Notes: generated from the sequence alone by a model not told the origin. DNA of 64,000 bases from an uncultured Clostridia bacterium (GCA_934481345.1 CAKSPF010000001.1:124001-188000); one strand, 5' to 3'; shown: positions 1 to 7,904, counted from the first letter of the stretch. Numbers and translations are program-made.

Positions 1-14
1 CTAATAATCAATAG

Positions 15-61
15 AAAAGCAGCCGTAATCCGCCATACAATGCGGTTTTGACTGCTTTTTT
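15..61 (+). terminator. Rho-independent terminator of a gene left of the window
   Basis: AAAAGCAG (15-22) pairs with CTGCTTTT (52-59), an inner CCGC/GCGG stem extends it across an internal loop, and a T run follows. It probably ends a plus-strand gene lying left of the window. The stretch 62-182 holds no gene or other element I can support. Confidence 0.6.
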
Positions 62-182
62 GTGCACTCATCCACTTTTTGACAACACAAAGGATATTTG
101 AGCATATGAAAGGATTTCTGATAACTCAGCATTTCATTCGGTGCTTTGACATCTCAGCTTAAATAAATCTGCAATACCGCTG

Positions 183-213
183 AATTCCCGATTTGAACAA
201 TCGGGAATTTTTG
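183..213 (+). terminator. Second rho-independent terminator upstream of the SleB-like gene
   Basis: AATTCCCGATT pairs perfectly with AATCGGGAATT around a short loop, followed by T5. Its loop and right arm overlap the candidate promoter of the next gene, so end of one transcript and start of the next are nested. Confidence 0.75.
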
Positions 214-221
214 TGTATAAT
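193..221 (+). promoter_or_regulatory. SigA-type promoter of the SleB-like gene
   Basis: TTGAAC (193-198), 17-bp spacer, TATAAT (216-221). The leader is about 70 nt and ends in the AAAGGATG ribosome site at 283-290. The -35 box starts at the loop edge of the preceding terminator. Confidence 0.6.
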
Positions 222-297
222 AACAAGCGTCTTCCCCGAAAGGCAAATACAGATTTATAAAAAATCTGCAATTACCACACAGAAAGGATGATTAATT

Positions 298-966
298 ATG
301 AATAAAAATATTTTAAGTGTGGCTATATCATTAACTATGACATTTTCTATCGGTTCTGCGGCTGCCGCAGAGGGCTTAAACACAATTAAAAACCCGTGTA
401 CCGTTGATTACAAACCCGAACCGGTAAATTACAGGGATTACAAAAATGCACAATCGGAAAACCAAACAGCCGGCGAAATAATGCGCCTGGCAATTGAAAA
501 CGCAGCAAATGAAACAGCGAGCGCCGCGTCTGATGCAAAAGCTGAGCAGCAGACATCAGATGAAAACTGCACCGAAAGCGCTGCCGACAGCGTTTCCTAC
601 AGTGAAAATGATATTTACTGGCTTTCAAGGCTCATAGAGGCCGAAGCCTCCGGAGAAAGTCTTGAAGGAAAAAAGGCTGTCGGGGCTTGCGTTATGAACA
701 GAGTAAAATCAGCTCAGTTTCCGAATTCGGTATACGGAGTAATTTTTGACAAAAACTACGGAGTACAGTATCAGCCTACGGCAAACGGTGCAATATACAA
801 CACACCGTCGGCAGATTCCGTCCGGGCGGCGGCAGAAGCGCTGTGCGGAAACTATACCGCAAACGGCGCAATGTATTTCTGCAATACGACAGTCGCACCG
901 CGTTCATGGGTGGCTGCAAACAGAGCTTACTGTATGACGCTCGGAAATCATGTATTTTATTATTAA
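298..966 (+). CDS. Secreted SleB/CwlJ-type cell wall hydrolase
   Basis: Predicted exported peptidoglycan hydrolase of the SleB/CwlJ family (Hydrolase_2), whose spore members degrade cortex during germination. Residues 1-24 look like a signal peptide with an Ala-rich cleavage region; residues 30-100 are a low-complexity Ala/Glu/Ser linker; 103-222 are the catalytic domain, with the family's Ile-Glu-Ala-Glu-Ala segment (Glu114/Glu116, one likely catalytic) and a C-terminal Tyr-Phe-Cys-Asn plus Trp-rich tail. It has no LysM or SPOR domain, so it may be a vegetative or sporulation hydrolase rather than the germination enzyme itself. The start is set by AAAGGATG eight bases upstream. It is monocistronic, with terminators on both sides. 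Confidence 0.8.
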   Translation: MNKNILSVAISLTMTFSIGSAAAAEGLNTIKNPCTVDYKPEPVNYRDYKNAQSENQTAGEIMRLAIENAANETASAASDAKAEQQTSDENCTESAADSVSYSENDIYWLSRLIEAEASGESLEGKKAVGACVMNRVKSAQFPNSVYGVIFDKNYGVQYQPTANGAIYNTPSADSVRAAAEALCGNYTANGAMYFCNTTVAPRSWVAANRAYCMTLGNHVFYY

Positions 967-983
967 TAACGAAAAGTAAAAGA

Positions 984-1018
984 GCAGGCGGAATTTATAT
1001 AATTCCGCCTGCATTTAA
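984..1018. terminator. Bidirectional terminator between convergent genes
   Basis: GCAGGCGGAATT (984-995) pairs perfectly with AATTCCGCCTGC (1001-1012) around a 5-nt loop. It serves the plus-strand hydrolase gene and the minus-strand gene ending at 1020. Confidence 0.8.
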
Positions 1019-1019
1019 T

Positions 1020-1934
1020 TTACTCGGCATCAAACTGATTGACAAAATCGCTTACTTCCTGCTCTGTAAAATCTCCCTTGATAGCCACGGTATCACTGTC
1101 TATACATTCATATACACGCGGCTCGGATACTATACTTCCGTTTACATAAACAGAAAAATAATTATTTTCCTGTTTTGATATATATTCCGTTGCTTTGGCA
1201 AACTTTTTTTGCCCCTCCGGGGTAAGCGTTACTTCAACGTAGTGTTCACCGCTTTCCTCATCATATACAGCAGCAATCTCCGTTATATCATCTCCGGTAA
1301 TAATAGTGTTTCCCGAAGCGTCAACAATAACTATCATGTTTTCAGCCGCAGCAGCTTCAGCCTTTCTGACAGCGTCGCTGTATTCCTTCAGTTTATCAAA
1401 AAATGTTTTGTCACGGTTTTTGTCATTAAGCATTTCTTCGGTGCAGGTTATTATTACCTCAGAAGTTGCTTCATCCCAGCCGACATTTGTTCCGAGCGCC
1501 TCACACACGGCTCTTATCGGCAAAAGAGTGCGGTCATTATGTATTATCGGCGCAACATCCATTGTAACTTCCTTTAATACCTGTTCATCATTGCCGCTGT
1601 TGACAGCATTCATGAAATCTTCATAGCTTTCGCTGTTTATGACATTCATTATTTTTGAGTCAATTTCCAGTTCAAGCTTTATGCTGTTTTTTACAATTAA
1701 TACAGTCTGATCCGTTTCATCCCAGTAAACATCCGCGCCGAGTTTTTCACACACGGCTCTTATCGGAACAAAAGTCCTGTCGGATATGACAATCGGTTCT
1801 GTGTCAAAAGTAACCGGCTCTGAATTTATCGTGACTGTTATGCCCGAATTCTGAAGAATATCCTCGGCAGAAGCAACAGTCATAAATGAGAACACGAGTA
1901 CCGCAGCTAATAATAGCGCCATAAGTTTTTTCAT
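1020..1934 (-). CDS. Secreted protein: copper amine oxidase N-terminal (stalk) domain plus SecDF P1-head-like domain
   Basis: 304-aa exported protein of unknown role. Residues 1-23 are a signal peptide. Residues 33-168 form the two-lobed copper amine oxidase N-terminal (stalk) domain, with the repeated SDRTFVPIRAVCEKLGA-like and NDRTLLPIRAVCEALGT-like motifs each followed by a WDE segment. After an Ala/Glu-rich helix (178-200) the last ~100 residues resemble the P1 head subdomain of SecD (VTLTPEGQKKFAKAT, then VNGSIVSEP and a KGDFTEQE motif). There are no membrane segments, so it is not a translocase. The chosen start (MKKLMALLL) has an AAAGAGGT ribosome site seven bases upstream; the longer reading frame would bury the signal peptide. 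It has its own promoter and terminator. Confidence 0.75.
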   Translation of the reverse strand: MKKLMALLLAAVLVFSFMTVASAEDILQNSGITVTINSEPVTFDTEPIVISDRTFVPIRAVCEKLGADVYWDETDQTVLIVKNSIKLELEIDSKIMNVINSESYEDFMNAVNSGNDEQVLKEVTMDVAPIIHNDRTLLPIRAVCEALGTNVGWDEATSEVIITCTEEMLNDKNRDKTFFDKLKEYSDAVRKAEAAAAENMIVIVDASGNTIITGDDITEIAAVYDEESGEHYVEVTLTPEGQKKFAKATEYISKQENNYFSVYVNGSIVSEPRVYECIDSDTVAIKGDFTEQEVSDFVNQFDAE

Positions 1935-1968
1935 TGATATACCTCTTTTCATGTTAATAATATATATA

Positions 1969-1997
1969 ATTATAGCATTACCAAATAGCTTTTTCAA
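1969..1997 (-). promoter_or_regulatory. SigA-type promoter of the stalk/SecD-head gene
   Basis: On the minus strand TTGAAA (1997-1992), 17-bp spacer, TATAAT (1974-1969), 35 bp upstream of the chosen start. A small palindrome GCAAATT-CAA-AATTTGC lies about 30 bp further upstream (2026-2042) and could be an operator. Confidence 0.7.
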
Positions 1998-2061
1998 TAG
2001 CCGGTTTGTATAATTCTTCTCTGATGCAAATTCAAAATTTGCAAACGGACATTGCTGTCGT

Positions 2062-3411
2062 TTATGTAATTATTTCAAACGAAAGCAGCTTGCTTTTTCG
2101 CACTTTGTAATAAACCAAACCGACTAAATCCGCCAGAGCCCAGCCAATCGGAACAGACCACCAAATACCTGTCACACCGATAACGGGCATTGCAGACAAA
2201 AAATAAGCCAGCGCAACACGGGTACCTAATGAGATGACGGTAAGCACAACGCTCATTCCGGGTTTCCCCAACGCACGGTACAGCCCATAGAGCAGAAACA
2301 AACAGCCGATACCGCAGTAAAACGCACCTTCAATACGCAGATAACGTATGCCTTCCTTAATAATCCCGGTTTCTCCCGAATCTACAAAAATCATCATAAG
2401 CGATTCGGAAAAAGTGCAGACAAGCGCAGATATGATTACACAGAAAACCATAGAAATGCACACCGCCCCTTTCAGTCCCAAGCGAATACGTGCACTCTCT
2501 TTTGCACCGTAGTTCTGTGCAATAAATGTGGAGAAGGCATTGCCGAAGTCCTGCACCGGCATATAAGCAAAAGCGTCAATCTTCACTGCGGCGGCAAAAG
2601 CTGCCATTACAACGGAACCGAAGCTGTTGACAAGCCCCTGTACCATAAGAATACCGAGGTTCATGACCGACTGCTGAGCGCATGTCAATGTAGAAAATGA
2701 AATAATCTCGGCAATCCGTTCCCGCCGCAAACAACGAATTTTCCATATTGAGCGCACCTGCGGGCAAGTAATAAATGTATAAACGGCTATACCGATACCC
2801 GAAAGATACTGAGCGATTACAGTTGCTTCCGCAGCTCCGGCGACACCTCTGTTTAATCCGATTACAAACCGGAGATCAAGAACAATATTCAGCACTGCGG
2901 AAACAGTCAAAAATACCAGCGGTATGACGGAGTTTCCGATTGCTCTCAGAAATGAGGCAAAATAATTATACATAAAAATTGCAGGTATCCCCATAAAAAT
3001 AATAAACAGATACTCTCTCATATCGCCCCATACTTCAGCAGGAACACGAAGAAAAATACGAAGTGCATCAAGGCAGGCATATGCCAAAATGTTCAAAAAC
3101 ACTGTGACAAGCGCAATAAAGAAAAAAGATGCACACAGATCCTCGCAGAGAGCATTTTCATCCCGTTGTCCGAAACGTATGGAAAACAGCGCGCTGCTTC
3201 CCATGCACAGACCAAGAATAACGGAAGTCAGAAATGTCATTAGTGTAAAGGATGAGCCGACTGCCGCAAGAGCGTTCCGCCCAAGAAATTTCCCGACAAT
3301 AAGAGTGTCGGCAATATTATAGCACTGTTGGAGTAAATCCCCCAAAATCATGGGGATTGCAAACAGCAGCATTGCTTTTATTACAGACCCTTTCGTTAAA
3401 TCACGGTTCAT
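2062..3411 (-). CDS. MATE family multidrug/metabolite efflux protein
   Basis: Twelve-helix MATE exporter, 449 aa, normal length for the family; probably expels cationic compounds using an ion gradient (family knowledge; substrate unknown). The protein is hydrophobic throughout, starting with LFAIPMILGDLLQQCYNIADTLIVG, split by family-typical motifs (GSSFTLMTF; VNSFGSVVMAAF). The start Met-Asn-Arg-Asp-Leu-Thr is preceded by an ideal GGAGGAAATA; the longer frame adds 39 unrelated residues. It is divergent from a second MATE gene at 3681 but much unlike it in sequence, so the two probably differ in substrate. Confidence 0.85.
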   Translation of the reverse strand: MNRDLTKGSVIKAMLLFAIPMILGDLLQQCYNIADTLIVGKFLGRNALAAVGSSFTLMTFLTSVILGLCMGSSALFSIRFGQRDENALCEDLCASFFFIALVTVFLNILAYACLDALRIFLRVPAEVWGDMREYLFIIFMGIPAIFMYNYFASFLRAIGNSVIPLVFLTVSAVLNIVLDLRFVIGLNRGVAGAAEATVIAQYLSGIGIAVYTFITCPQVRSIWKIRCLRRERIAEIISFSTLTCAQQSVMNLGILMVQGLVNSFGSVVMAAFAAAVKIDAFAYMPVQDFGNAFSTFIAQNYGAKESARIRLGLKGAVCISMVFCVIISALVCTFSESLMMIFVDSGETGIIKEGIRYLRIEGAFYCGIGCLFLLYGLYRALGKPGMSVVLTVISLGTRVALAYFLSAMPVIGVTGIWWSVPIGWALADLVGLVYYKVRKSKLLSFEIIT

Positions 3412-3474
3412 TATTTCCTCCAAATCATAGGCAGGAATACTGACATATTTCAAGACTGCCAATGTATAGAAATT

Positions 3475-3503
3475 ATTATAGCATTTTCCGATATGCAAGT
3501 CAA
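3475..3503 (-). promoter_or_regulatory. SigA-type promoter of the minus-strand MATE gene
   Basis: TTGACT (3503-3498), 17-bp spacer, TATAAT (3480-3475) on the minus strand. It is back to back with the plus-strand promoter at 3532; the -35 boxes are 28 bp apart. Confidence 0.75.
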
Positions 3504-3531
3504 CATAACGGTTATTTATATAATTCACCGC

Positions 3532-3560
3532 TTGACATTTTTTAATTTTAATGTTATACT
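3532..3560 (+). promoter_or_regulatory. SigA-type promoter of the riboswitch-MATE gene
   Basis: Perfect TTGACA (3532-3537), 17-bp spacer, TATACT (3555-3560). Transcription should start near 3567 and run through the structured leader at 3588-3663. Confidence 0.85.
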
Positions 3561-3584
3561 GACCACTGTAAAAATTTATAAATT

Positions 3585-3663
3585 GTATTTGCCACCGGGC
3601 AAAGGCTGATTAAGCCGGATTTCGTATCGTTAGGTCTTAGAAGATACGGACTCCGGTATTTTT
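3585..3663 (+). promoter_or_regulatory. Candidate guanidine-IV (mepA-type) riboswitch with terminator
   Basis: Seen: P1 is TTTGCC (3588-3593) and GGCAAA (3598-3603) closing an ACCG loop; P2 is GGCT (3604-3607) and AGCC (3613-3616); then CCGGA (3615-3619) pairs with TCCGG (3652-3656) and CGTATC (3623-3628) with GATACG (3643-3648), followed by T-rich TATTTTT, a terminator. The CC of the terminator's 5' arm also belongs to P2, and its CCGG can kiss the CCGG of the P1 loop region, so aptamer and terminator are mutually exclusive: an ON switch. Known: the mepA motif (guanidine-IV riboswitch) precedes MATE genes in Clostridia with this short layout. The class name is from memory; the terminator-antiterminator logic is directly visible. 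Confidence 0.65.
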
Positions 3664-3680
3664 AATTAACGGGGGTTAAA

Positions 3681-4988
3681 ATGAACAAAAAATATTTCGG
3701 TGAATTTGCAAAATACACATCGCTGAATGTACTGGGTATATTAGGTTTGTCCTGCTACATTCTTGCGGATACTTTTTTTATTGCCCGCGGACTCGGCTCA
3801 AACGGTCTTGCCGCATTAAATCTTGCACTTCCGATATACAGCTTTATACACGGTATAGGGCTTATGCTCGGCATGGGCGGAGCTACGGAATATTCAATAG
3901 TAAAAATACAAAGCCGCCACAGCGAGGCAAACCGCATTTTTACATCGGCGGTTTATATGGCAGTTTTGTTTTCGCTTTCAGCCGTTTTTGCAGGGCTGTT
4001 TCTGTCAAATGATATAACGCAGCTTATGGGTGCGGACAGCCGTGTGGCGAAAATGACAAATACATATTTAAAAATGATACTGCTGTTTTCCCCTGCTTTT
4101 ATCATGAACAACATACTGATTTGTTTTGTACGCAATGACGGAAATCCGAACTTATCAATGCTTGCAATGCTCGGCGGCAGCTTTTCAAACATCATACTTG
4201 ACTATATATTTATTTTTCCGCTCGGCATGGGAATTTTCGGTGCGGTCTTTGCCACATGCCTTGCGCCGATTATAAGCATGTGCATACTTGCCGTTCATAT
4301 ATCAAGTAAAAGAAAAGGCTTTCATTTTATAAAAACAAGTCCGTCTATAAGTATCTTCAGCCGTATTACCGCTTCCGGAATACCGTCGCTTATAACGGAG
4401 TTTTCCTCCGGAATAGTAATGATTGTATTTAACTCAGTAATGCTGAAACTGTGCAAAAATACAGGTGTGGCGGCTTACGGTGTGATAGCGAATATTTCTA
4501 TTGTTGCCGTGTCTGTATATACCGGCATTGCGCAGGGAATTCAGCCGCTTCTGAGCAAAGCATACGGTTCTTCCGACTTAAAAGGAATACATCACACTCT
4601 TAAATACGCCGTGGCAAGTATTGGTGTTATTTCGGCGGTTATATATTCTTTGATATTCTTTAATGCCGATACAATTACAACGGTCTTTAACAGTGAAAAC
4701 AACAGCGTTCTTCAGGGTATTGCGGTAAACGGATTAAAGCTGTACTTTATTGCAATCCCGTTTGCAGGTTTCAATATAATCATTTCGGTATTTTTCACCT
4801 CAACGGCAAAGCCGAAACCGGCACATGTAATTTCTGTGCTGAGAGGAATAGTGCTTATTGTACCGATGGCATATATTATGTCGGCTTTATTCGGCATATA
4901 CGGAGCATGGCTTTCATATCCGTTAACAGAGGCTGCAGTTTCGGTAATAGCCCTTATATCAAAAAAGCTTTCTGATTTAAAACAATAA
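3681..4988 (+). CDS. MATE family exporter (MepA-like), riboswitch controlled
   Basis: 435-aa, twelve-helix MATE exporter. It opens KYTSLNVLGILGLSCYILAD and carries the GLGSNGLAALNLALPIYSF region typical of MepA-like members; the N- and C-terminal halves repeat the fold. If the leader is a guanidine-IV riboswitch, the likely job is export of guanidine or a guanidine-like cation (inference). GGGGG six bases upstream sets the start. The end of the gene lies within the terminator stem at 4964-5000. It stands alone on the plus strand, divergent from the other MATE gene. Confidence 0.85.
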   Translation: MNKKYFGEFAKYTSLNVLGILGLSCYILADTFFIARGLGSNGLAALNLALPIYSFIHGIGLMLGMGGATEYSIVKIQSRHSEANRIFTSAVYMAVLFSLSAVFAGLFLSNDITQLMGADSRVAKMTNTYLKMILLFSPAFIMNNILICFVRNDGNPNLSMLAMLGGSFSNIILDYIFIFPLGMGIFGAVFATCLAPIISMCILAVHISSKRKGFHFIKTSPSISIFSRITASGIPSLITEFSSGIVMIVFNSVMLKLCKNTGVAAYGVIANISIVAVSVYTGIAQGIQPLLSKAYGSSDLKGIHHTLKYAVASIGVISAVIYSLIFFNADTITTVFNSENNSVLQGIAVNGLKLYFIAIPFAGFNIIISVFFTSTAKPKPAHVISVLRGIVLIVPMAYIMSALFGIYGAWLSYPLTEAAVSVIALISKKLSDLKQ

Positions 4989-5007
4989 TCAGAAAGCTTT
5001 ATATTAT
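4964..5007. terminator. Bidirectional terminator overlapping the MATE stop
   Basis: AAAGCTTTCTGATT pairs with AATCAGAAAGCTTT (4987-5000); the 5' arm lies inside the coding region. AT-rich tails on both sides suit the convergent GNAT gene as well. Confidence 0.75.
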
Positions 5008-5015
5008 TTTTAAAA

Positions 5016-5489
5016 TTAATAATCCTTGCACAGCAAAGCTCTTATGTAATCACGTTCTTTGCTCGTGGAGTCAACATAAAATCCTCTTCCGTAGTAAAAT
5101 ATAATAAGCGGTTTTATTCTTGAAGCGGTGTGAAGCTGAATCTGCTTTACGTTTAAAACCTTCATATTAATATCAACCAGATTCATGAGCGCCTTTCCGA
5201 TACCGAGATTCTGATAATCGGGGCTTACACCGAAACGGCTTAAATATGCCGTTTCGCCGTTTACGGCAACCCGCACGCTTCCTACGACTTTTCCGTTTAT
5301 GTATGCTACCAGCACAAGTTTATTTTTTATATCGTCAAGTACCTGCTCTTTGGATTCGTTAAGTGCCGCAAGCGGAAAATGAGTTCCTGCAAGCTCTCTG
5401 TACTTATTGAACGCTTCCGCCGTTATTTTCATTATTTGTTCCACGTCATTTTCGCAGGCATTTCTTATTTCAAAACCGTTATTTATCAT
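5016..5489 (-). CDS. GNAT family N-acetyltransferase coupled to argDF
   Basis: 157-aa single-domain GNAT acetyltransferase. The acetyl-CoA pyrophosphate-binding motif A is clear (SPDYQNLGIGKALMN, residues ~89-103), preceded by the strand LSRFGVSP and followed by the family's Phe/Tyr-rich FYYGRGF. It starts two bases after the argF stop, so it is the third gene of the argD-argF operon. A role in arginine synthesis, for example making N-acetylglutamate as a short ArgA-like enzyme, is tempting from context but unproven; it could equally modify a peptide or small amine. Confidence 0.75.
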   Translation of the reverse strand: MINNGFEIRNACENDVEQIMKITAEAFNKYRELAGTHFPLAALNESKEQVLDDIKNKLVLVAYINGKVVGSVRVAVNGETAYLSRFGVSPDYQNLGIGKALMNLVDINMKVLNVKQIQLHTASRIKPLIIFYYGRGFYVDSTSKERDYIRALLCKDY

Positions 5490-5491
5490 TG

Positions 5492-6412
5492 TTACTCTCC
5501 CATCGTAAGTGCCATTACTGCCTTTTGTGCATGAAGTCTGTTTTCCGCTTCATCAAAAATTACCGAGCGAGGTCCGTCTATAACCTCCGGTGCGACCTCA
5601 TAACCTCTGTATGCAGGCAGGCAGTGCAGAAATACGGCGTCGTCCTTTGCTGTATCAAAAAGCTCCTGTGTTACGGTATAATCCTTAAATACCTGTATTC
5701 TCTGCTGTTTTTCTTCCTCCTGTCCCATACTTACCCATGTATCGGTTATAACGGCGTCGGAATTTTTCACAGCTTCTTTCGGGTCATTTGTGATAAGGAC
5801 ATTGCAGCCGGTCTTTTTTGCGGTATCAACTGCCCTTTGAGTTACAAGTGCGTCACACTCATAACCTACCGGTGTTGCAACGTTTATATTTATGCCCATC
5901 TTTGTGCAGCCGTACAAAAGTGAATTGGAAATATTGTTTCCGTCGCCGACATAGCTGACAGTAAGACCTTTCAGCTTACCCTTATGTTCATATATGGTCT
6001 GCAAATCCGCTAAAATCTGGCACGGGTGCAGCAAATCCGTAAGTCCGTTTATTATGCTTATGGAGCCGTACTCAGCAAGGTCCGTAACATCCTTATGGTC
6101 AAATGTACGAATCATGATACCGTCCAGAAATCTTGAAAGAACGTTTGCCGTATCATATATGCTCTCTCCTCTGCCGAGCTGAATGTCATGGCTGTTCAGA
6201 TACAGCGCCTGTCCGCCGAGCTGATACATTCCCACTTCAAAGGATACTCTTGTTCTTGTGGAAGATTTTGCAAATATCATACCGAGGCTTTTTCCTTTGA
6301 GAATATGATGTGTAAGCCCCGCTTTATTGTCTGCTTTCAGCTTTATGGCAAGCTTTAATATTTTTTCTATTTCTTCCGTTGTACAGTCGTACAGGCTAAT
6401 TAAATGTTTCAT
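5492..6412 (-). CDS. argF: Ornithine carbamoyltransferase
   Basis: 306 aa, full family length. Converts ornithine and carbamoyl phosphate to citrulline in arginine synthesis (cytoplasmic trimer). Seen: the carbamoyl-phosphate loop SSTRTR (residues 50-55), HPCQILADLQT, and FLHCLPAYRG with the ornithine-binding Cys. TAATG overlaps the argD stop with this start, and an AAGGAGGAA site lies inside the end of argD, showing translational coupling. SMG and HCLP motifs make it an ornithine rather than aspartate transcarbamoylase. A catabolic role (arcB) is less likely with argD beside it. Confidence 0.93.
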   Translation of the reverse strand: MKHLISLYDCTTEEIEKILKLAIKLKADNKAGLTHHILKGKSLGMIFAKSSTRTRVSFEVGMYQLGGQALYLNSHDIQLGRGESIYDTANVLSRFLDGIMIRTFDHKDVTDLAEYGSISIINGLTDLLHPCQILADLQTIYEHKGKLKGLTVSYVGDGNNISNSLLYGCTKMGININVATPVGYECDALVTQRAVDTAKKTGCNVLITNDPKEAVKNSDAVITDTWVSMGQEEEKQQRIQVFKDYTVTQELFDTAKDDAVFLHCLPAYRGYEVAPEVIDGPRSVIFDEAENRLHAQKAVMALTMGE

Positions 6413-7605
6413 TACAGTTCCTCCTTCAAAATCTTTTCAAGTGTATTTACAAACTCATCGACATCATTTTTTGTTACTATAAGCGGAGGAACAATTCTTA
6501 AAATACTGTCCTTTACAACTCCGACAAGATAATGATGCTCCAAAAGCTTGGCATTTACCTGTTTTGCAATCGGTTCTTTAAATTCAAGCCCTATCATAAG
6601 ACCGTATCCGCGGACTTCCGACGCATAATCCTTTAATGCTGTTTCAAGCCTGTCTTTTAAATACTTGCCTGTTTCGGCGGAATTTTCAACAAGCTTTTCT
6701 TCTTTTATTGTTTTAAGAACCGTAAGTCCGGCACAAGTGCTCAGAGGATTTCCTCCGAATGTCGTGCCGTGATCGCCGGGTTTGAATGCCTGTGCCGCAA
6801 AATCCTTTGCAAGAACAGCACCTATCGGAATACCGCCGCCGAGAGCTTTCGCAAGCGTCATAATATCAGGCTCTATACCGTACAGTTGATATGCAAACAT
6901 TTTTCCTGTTCTGCCGATACCGGTCTGTACCTCGTCATCAATCAATAATATACCGTTTTCATCGCATATTTTCCGTATTTCTTCGGCGTATTCTCTTGTG
7001 ATAGGATGAACTCCGCTCTCGCCCTGGATAAATTCTATCATTATTGCAGCAGTTTTATCTGTTACCGCGTTACGCAATCCCTCAATATCATTGATGTCTG
7101 CATGTATGAAACCGGGGGTCAGAGGTTTGTACGGTTCGCTGTATTTTTTCTGTCCTGTTGCCGTCACTGTGGTAACGGTTCTTCCGTGAAACGAATTATT
7201 CAGGGTAATTATTTCATAACGCTCCTGATTTTTTTCATAAAAATACTTTCTTGCAAGCTTAATTGCACCCTCGTTCGCCTCCGCGCCCGTATTTGCAAAA
7301 AACACTTTATCAAAAGCCGAAATACTGCATAGCTCCTTTGCAAGGTATGCCTGGTTTTCTACATAATATACGTTTGATGTATGCAAAAGATTTGAAACCT
7401 GCTTAGTAAGTGCATTTACCAGTGACGGATGACTGTGACCGAGTGCGCTTACGGCTATTCCTGCAAAAAAATCCTTATAAATCACGCCGTCTGTGCTCAC
7501 AAGCTCAATGCCTTTTCCCTTTTCAAACGCAACCGGAGTTCTGCTGCCGAATGTATTCATATAATATTTTTTATCTGTTGATACTATATCGCAAATATCT
7601 CCCAT
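6412..7605 (-). CDS. argD: Acetylornithine aminotransferase
   Basis: 397-aa class III PLP-dependent aminotransferase. Makes N-acetylornithine from N-acetylglutamate semialdehyde using glutamate. Seen: NTGAEANEGAIKLARK (phosphate binding), LLIDDEVQTGIGRTGK (PLP-ring Asp) and TLAKALGGGIPIGAVLA carrying the Schiff-base lysine, then GTTFGGNPL. First gene of the argD-argF-GNAT operon, with GGGGGA about ten bases before the ATG. Other arg genes (argB, C, J) are not in the window. The ARG-box-like site at 7706-7723 suggests ArgR control. Confidence 0.92.
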   Translation of the reverse strand: MGDICDIVSTDKKYYMNTFGSRTPVAFEKGKGIELVSTDGVIYKDFFAGIAVSALGHSHPSLVNALTKQVSNLLHTSNVYYVENQAYLAKELCSISAFDKVFFANTGAEANEGAIKLARKYFYEKNQERYEIITLNNSFHGRTVTTVTATGQKKYSEPYKPLTPGFIHADINDIEGLRNAVTDKTAAIMIEFIQGESGVHPITREYAEEIRKICDENGILLIDDEVQTGIGRTGKMFAYQLYGIEPDIMTLAKALGGGIPIGAVLAKDFAAQAFKPGDHGTTFGGNPLSTCAGLTVLKTIKEEKLVENSAETGKYLKDRLETALKDYASEVRGYGLMIGLEFKEPIAKQVNAKLLEHHYLVGVVKDSILRIVPPLIVTKNDVDEFVNTLEKILKEEL

Positions 7606-7705
7606 TTCAAAATCCCCCTATACAAGCTTATTGTATAATAATACAACATTTCCTCATAAAAATCCATAGTTAAATTCAACAAAACCGCACATTCAGCTAA
7701 AAAAT

Positions 7706-7723
7706 TATGTATAATTAGTCATA
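7706..7723 (-). promoter_or_regulatory. ARG-box-like palindrome upstream of argD
   Basis: TATGACTAATTATACATA on the minus strand fits the ArgR/AhrC half-site pattern TNTGAATWWWWATTCANA with two mismatches and is nearly symmetric. It lies about 100 bp before argD. I could not place a convincing -35/-10 pair between it and the gene. The remainder of 7606-7780 is AT-rich without other clear elements. Confidence 0.45.
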
Positions 7724-7778
7724 AAAACGGTCTTTAAATCAACGGCTTTAAAATTGGTAAAATATAATACATTGTTTT

Positions 7779-7809
7779 TGTAATAAAAAATTGCGGTATG
7801 CACATAATA
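7779..7809 (+). promoter_or_regulatory. Candidate forespore (SigG/SigF-type) promoter of the SASP gene
   Basis: CATAATA at 7803-7809 matches the SigG -10 pattern CATNNTA; TGTAATA at 7779-7785, 17 bp upstream, is a weaker -35. The product (a SASP) is a textbook SigG target, which raises the odds. Confidence 0.4.
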
Positions 7810-7863
7810 CTGTTGTCAATTGCAATTGATTAAATATAGATTGTGGTTTTGAGATTTTTTAAA

Positions 7864-7904
7864 AGGAGGAGGCAGAGAACAAAGCTTTTCTTTGCCGCTG
7901 AAAA
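7864..7904 (+). promoter_or_regulatory. Ribosome site separated from the SASP start by a hairpin
   Basis: A strong AGGAGG (7864-7869) lies 35 bp before the ATG, too far to work as is. Between them GGCAGAGAA (7871-7879) pairs with TTCTTTGCC (7888-7896), nine pairs including one G-U, loop 8 nt. Folding this out leaves about nine bases between AGGAGG and ATG, the usual spacing. An in-frame TGA at 7899-7901 rules out an upstream start. Confidence 0.6.

Noticed and set aside
4340..4366. A second riboswitch or hairpin inside the MATE gene
   Set aside because: Only ordinary coding sequence; no stem of note.
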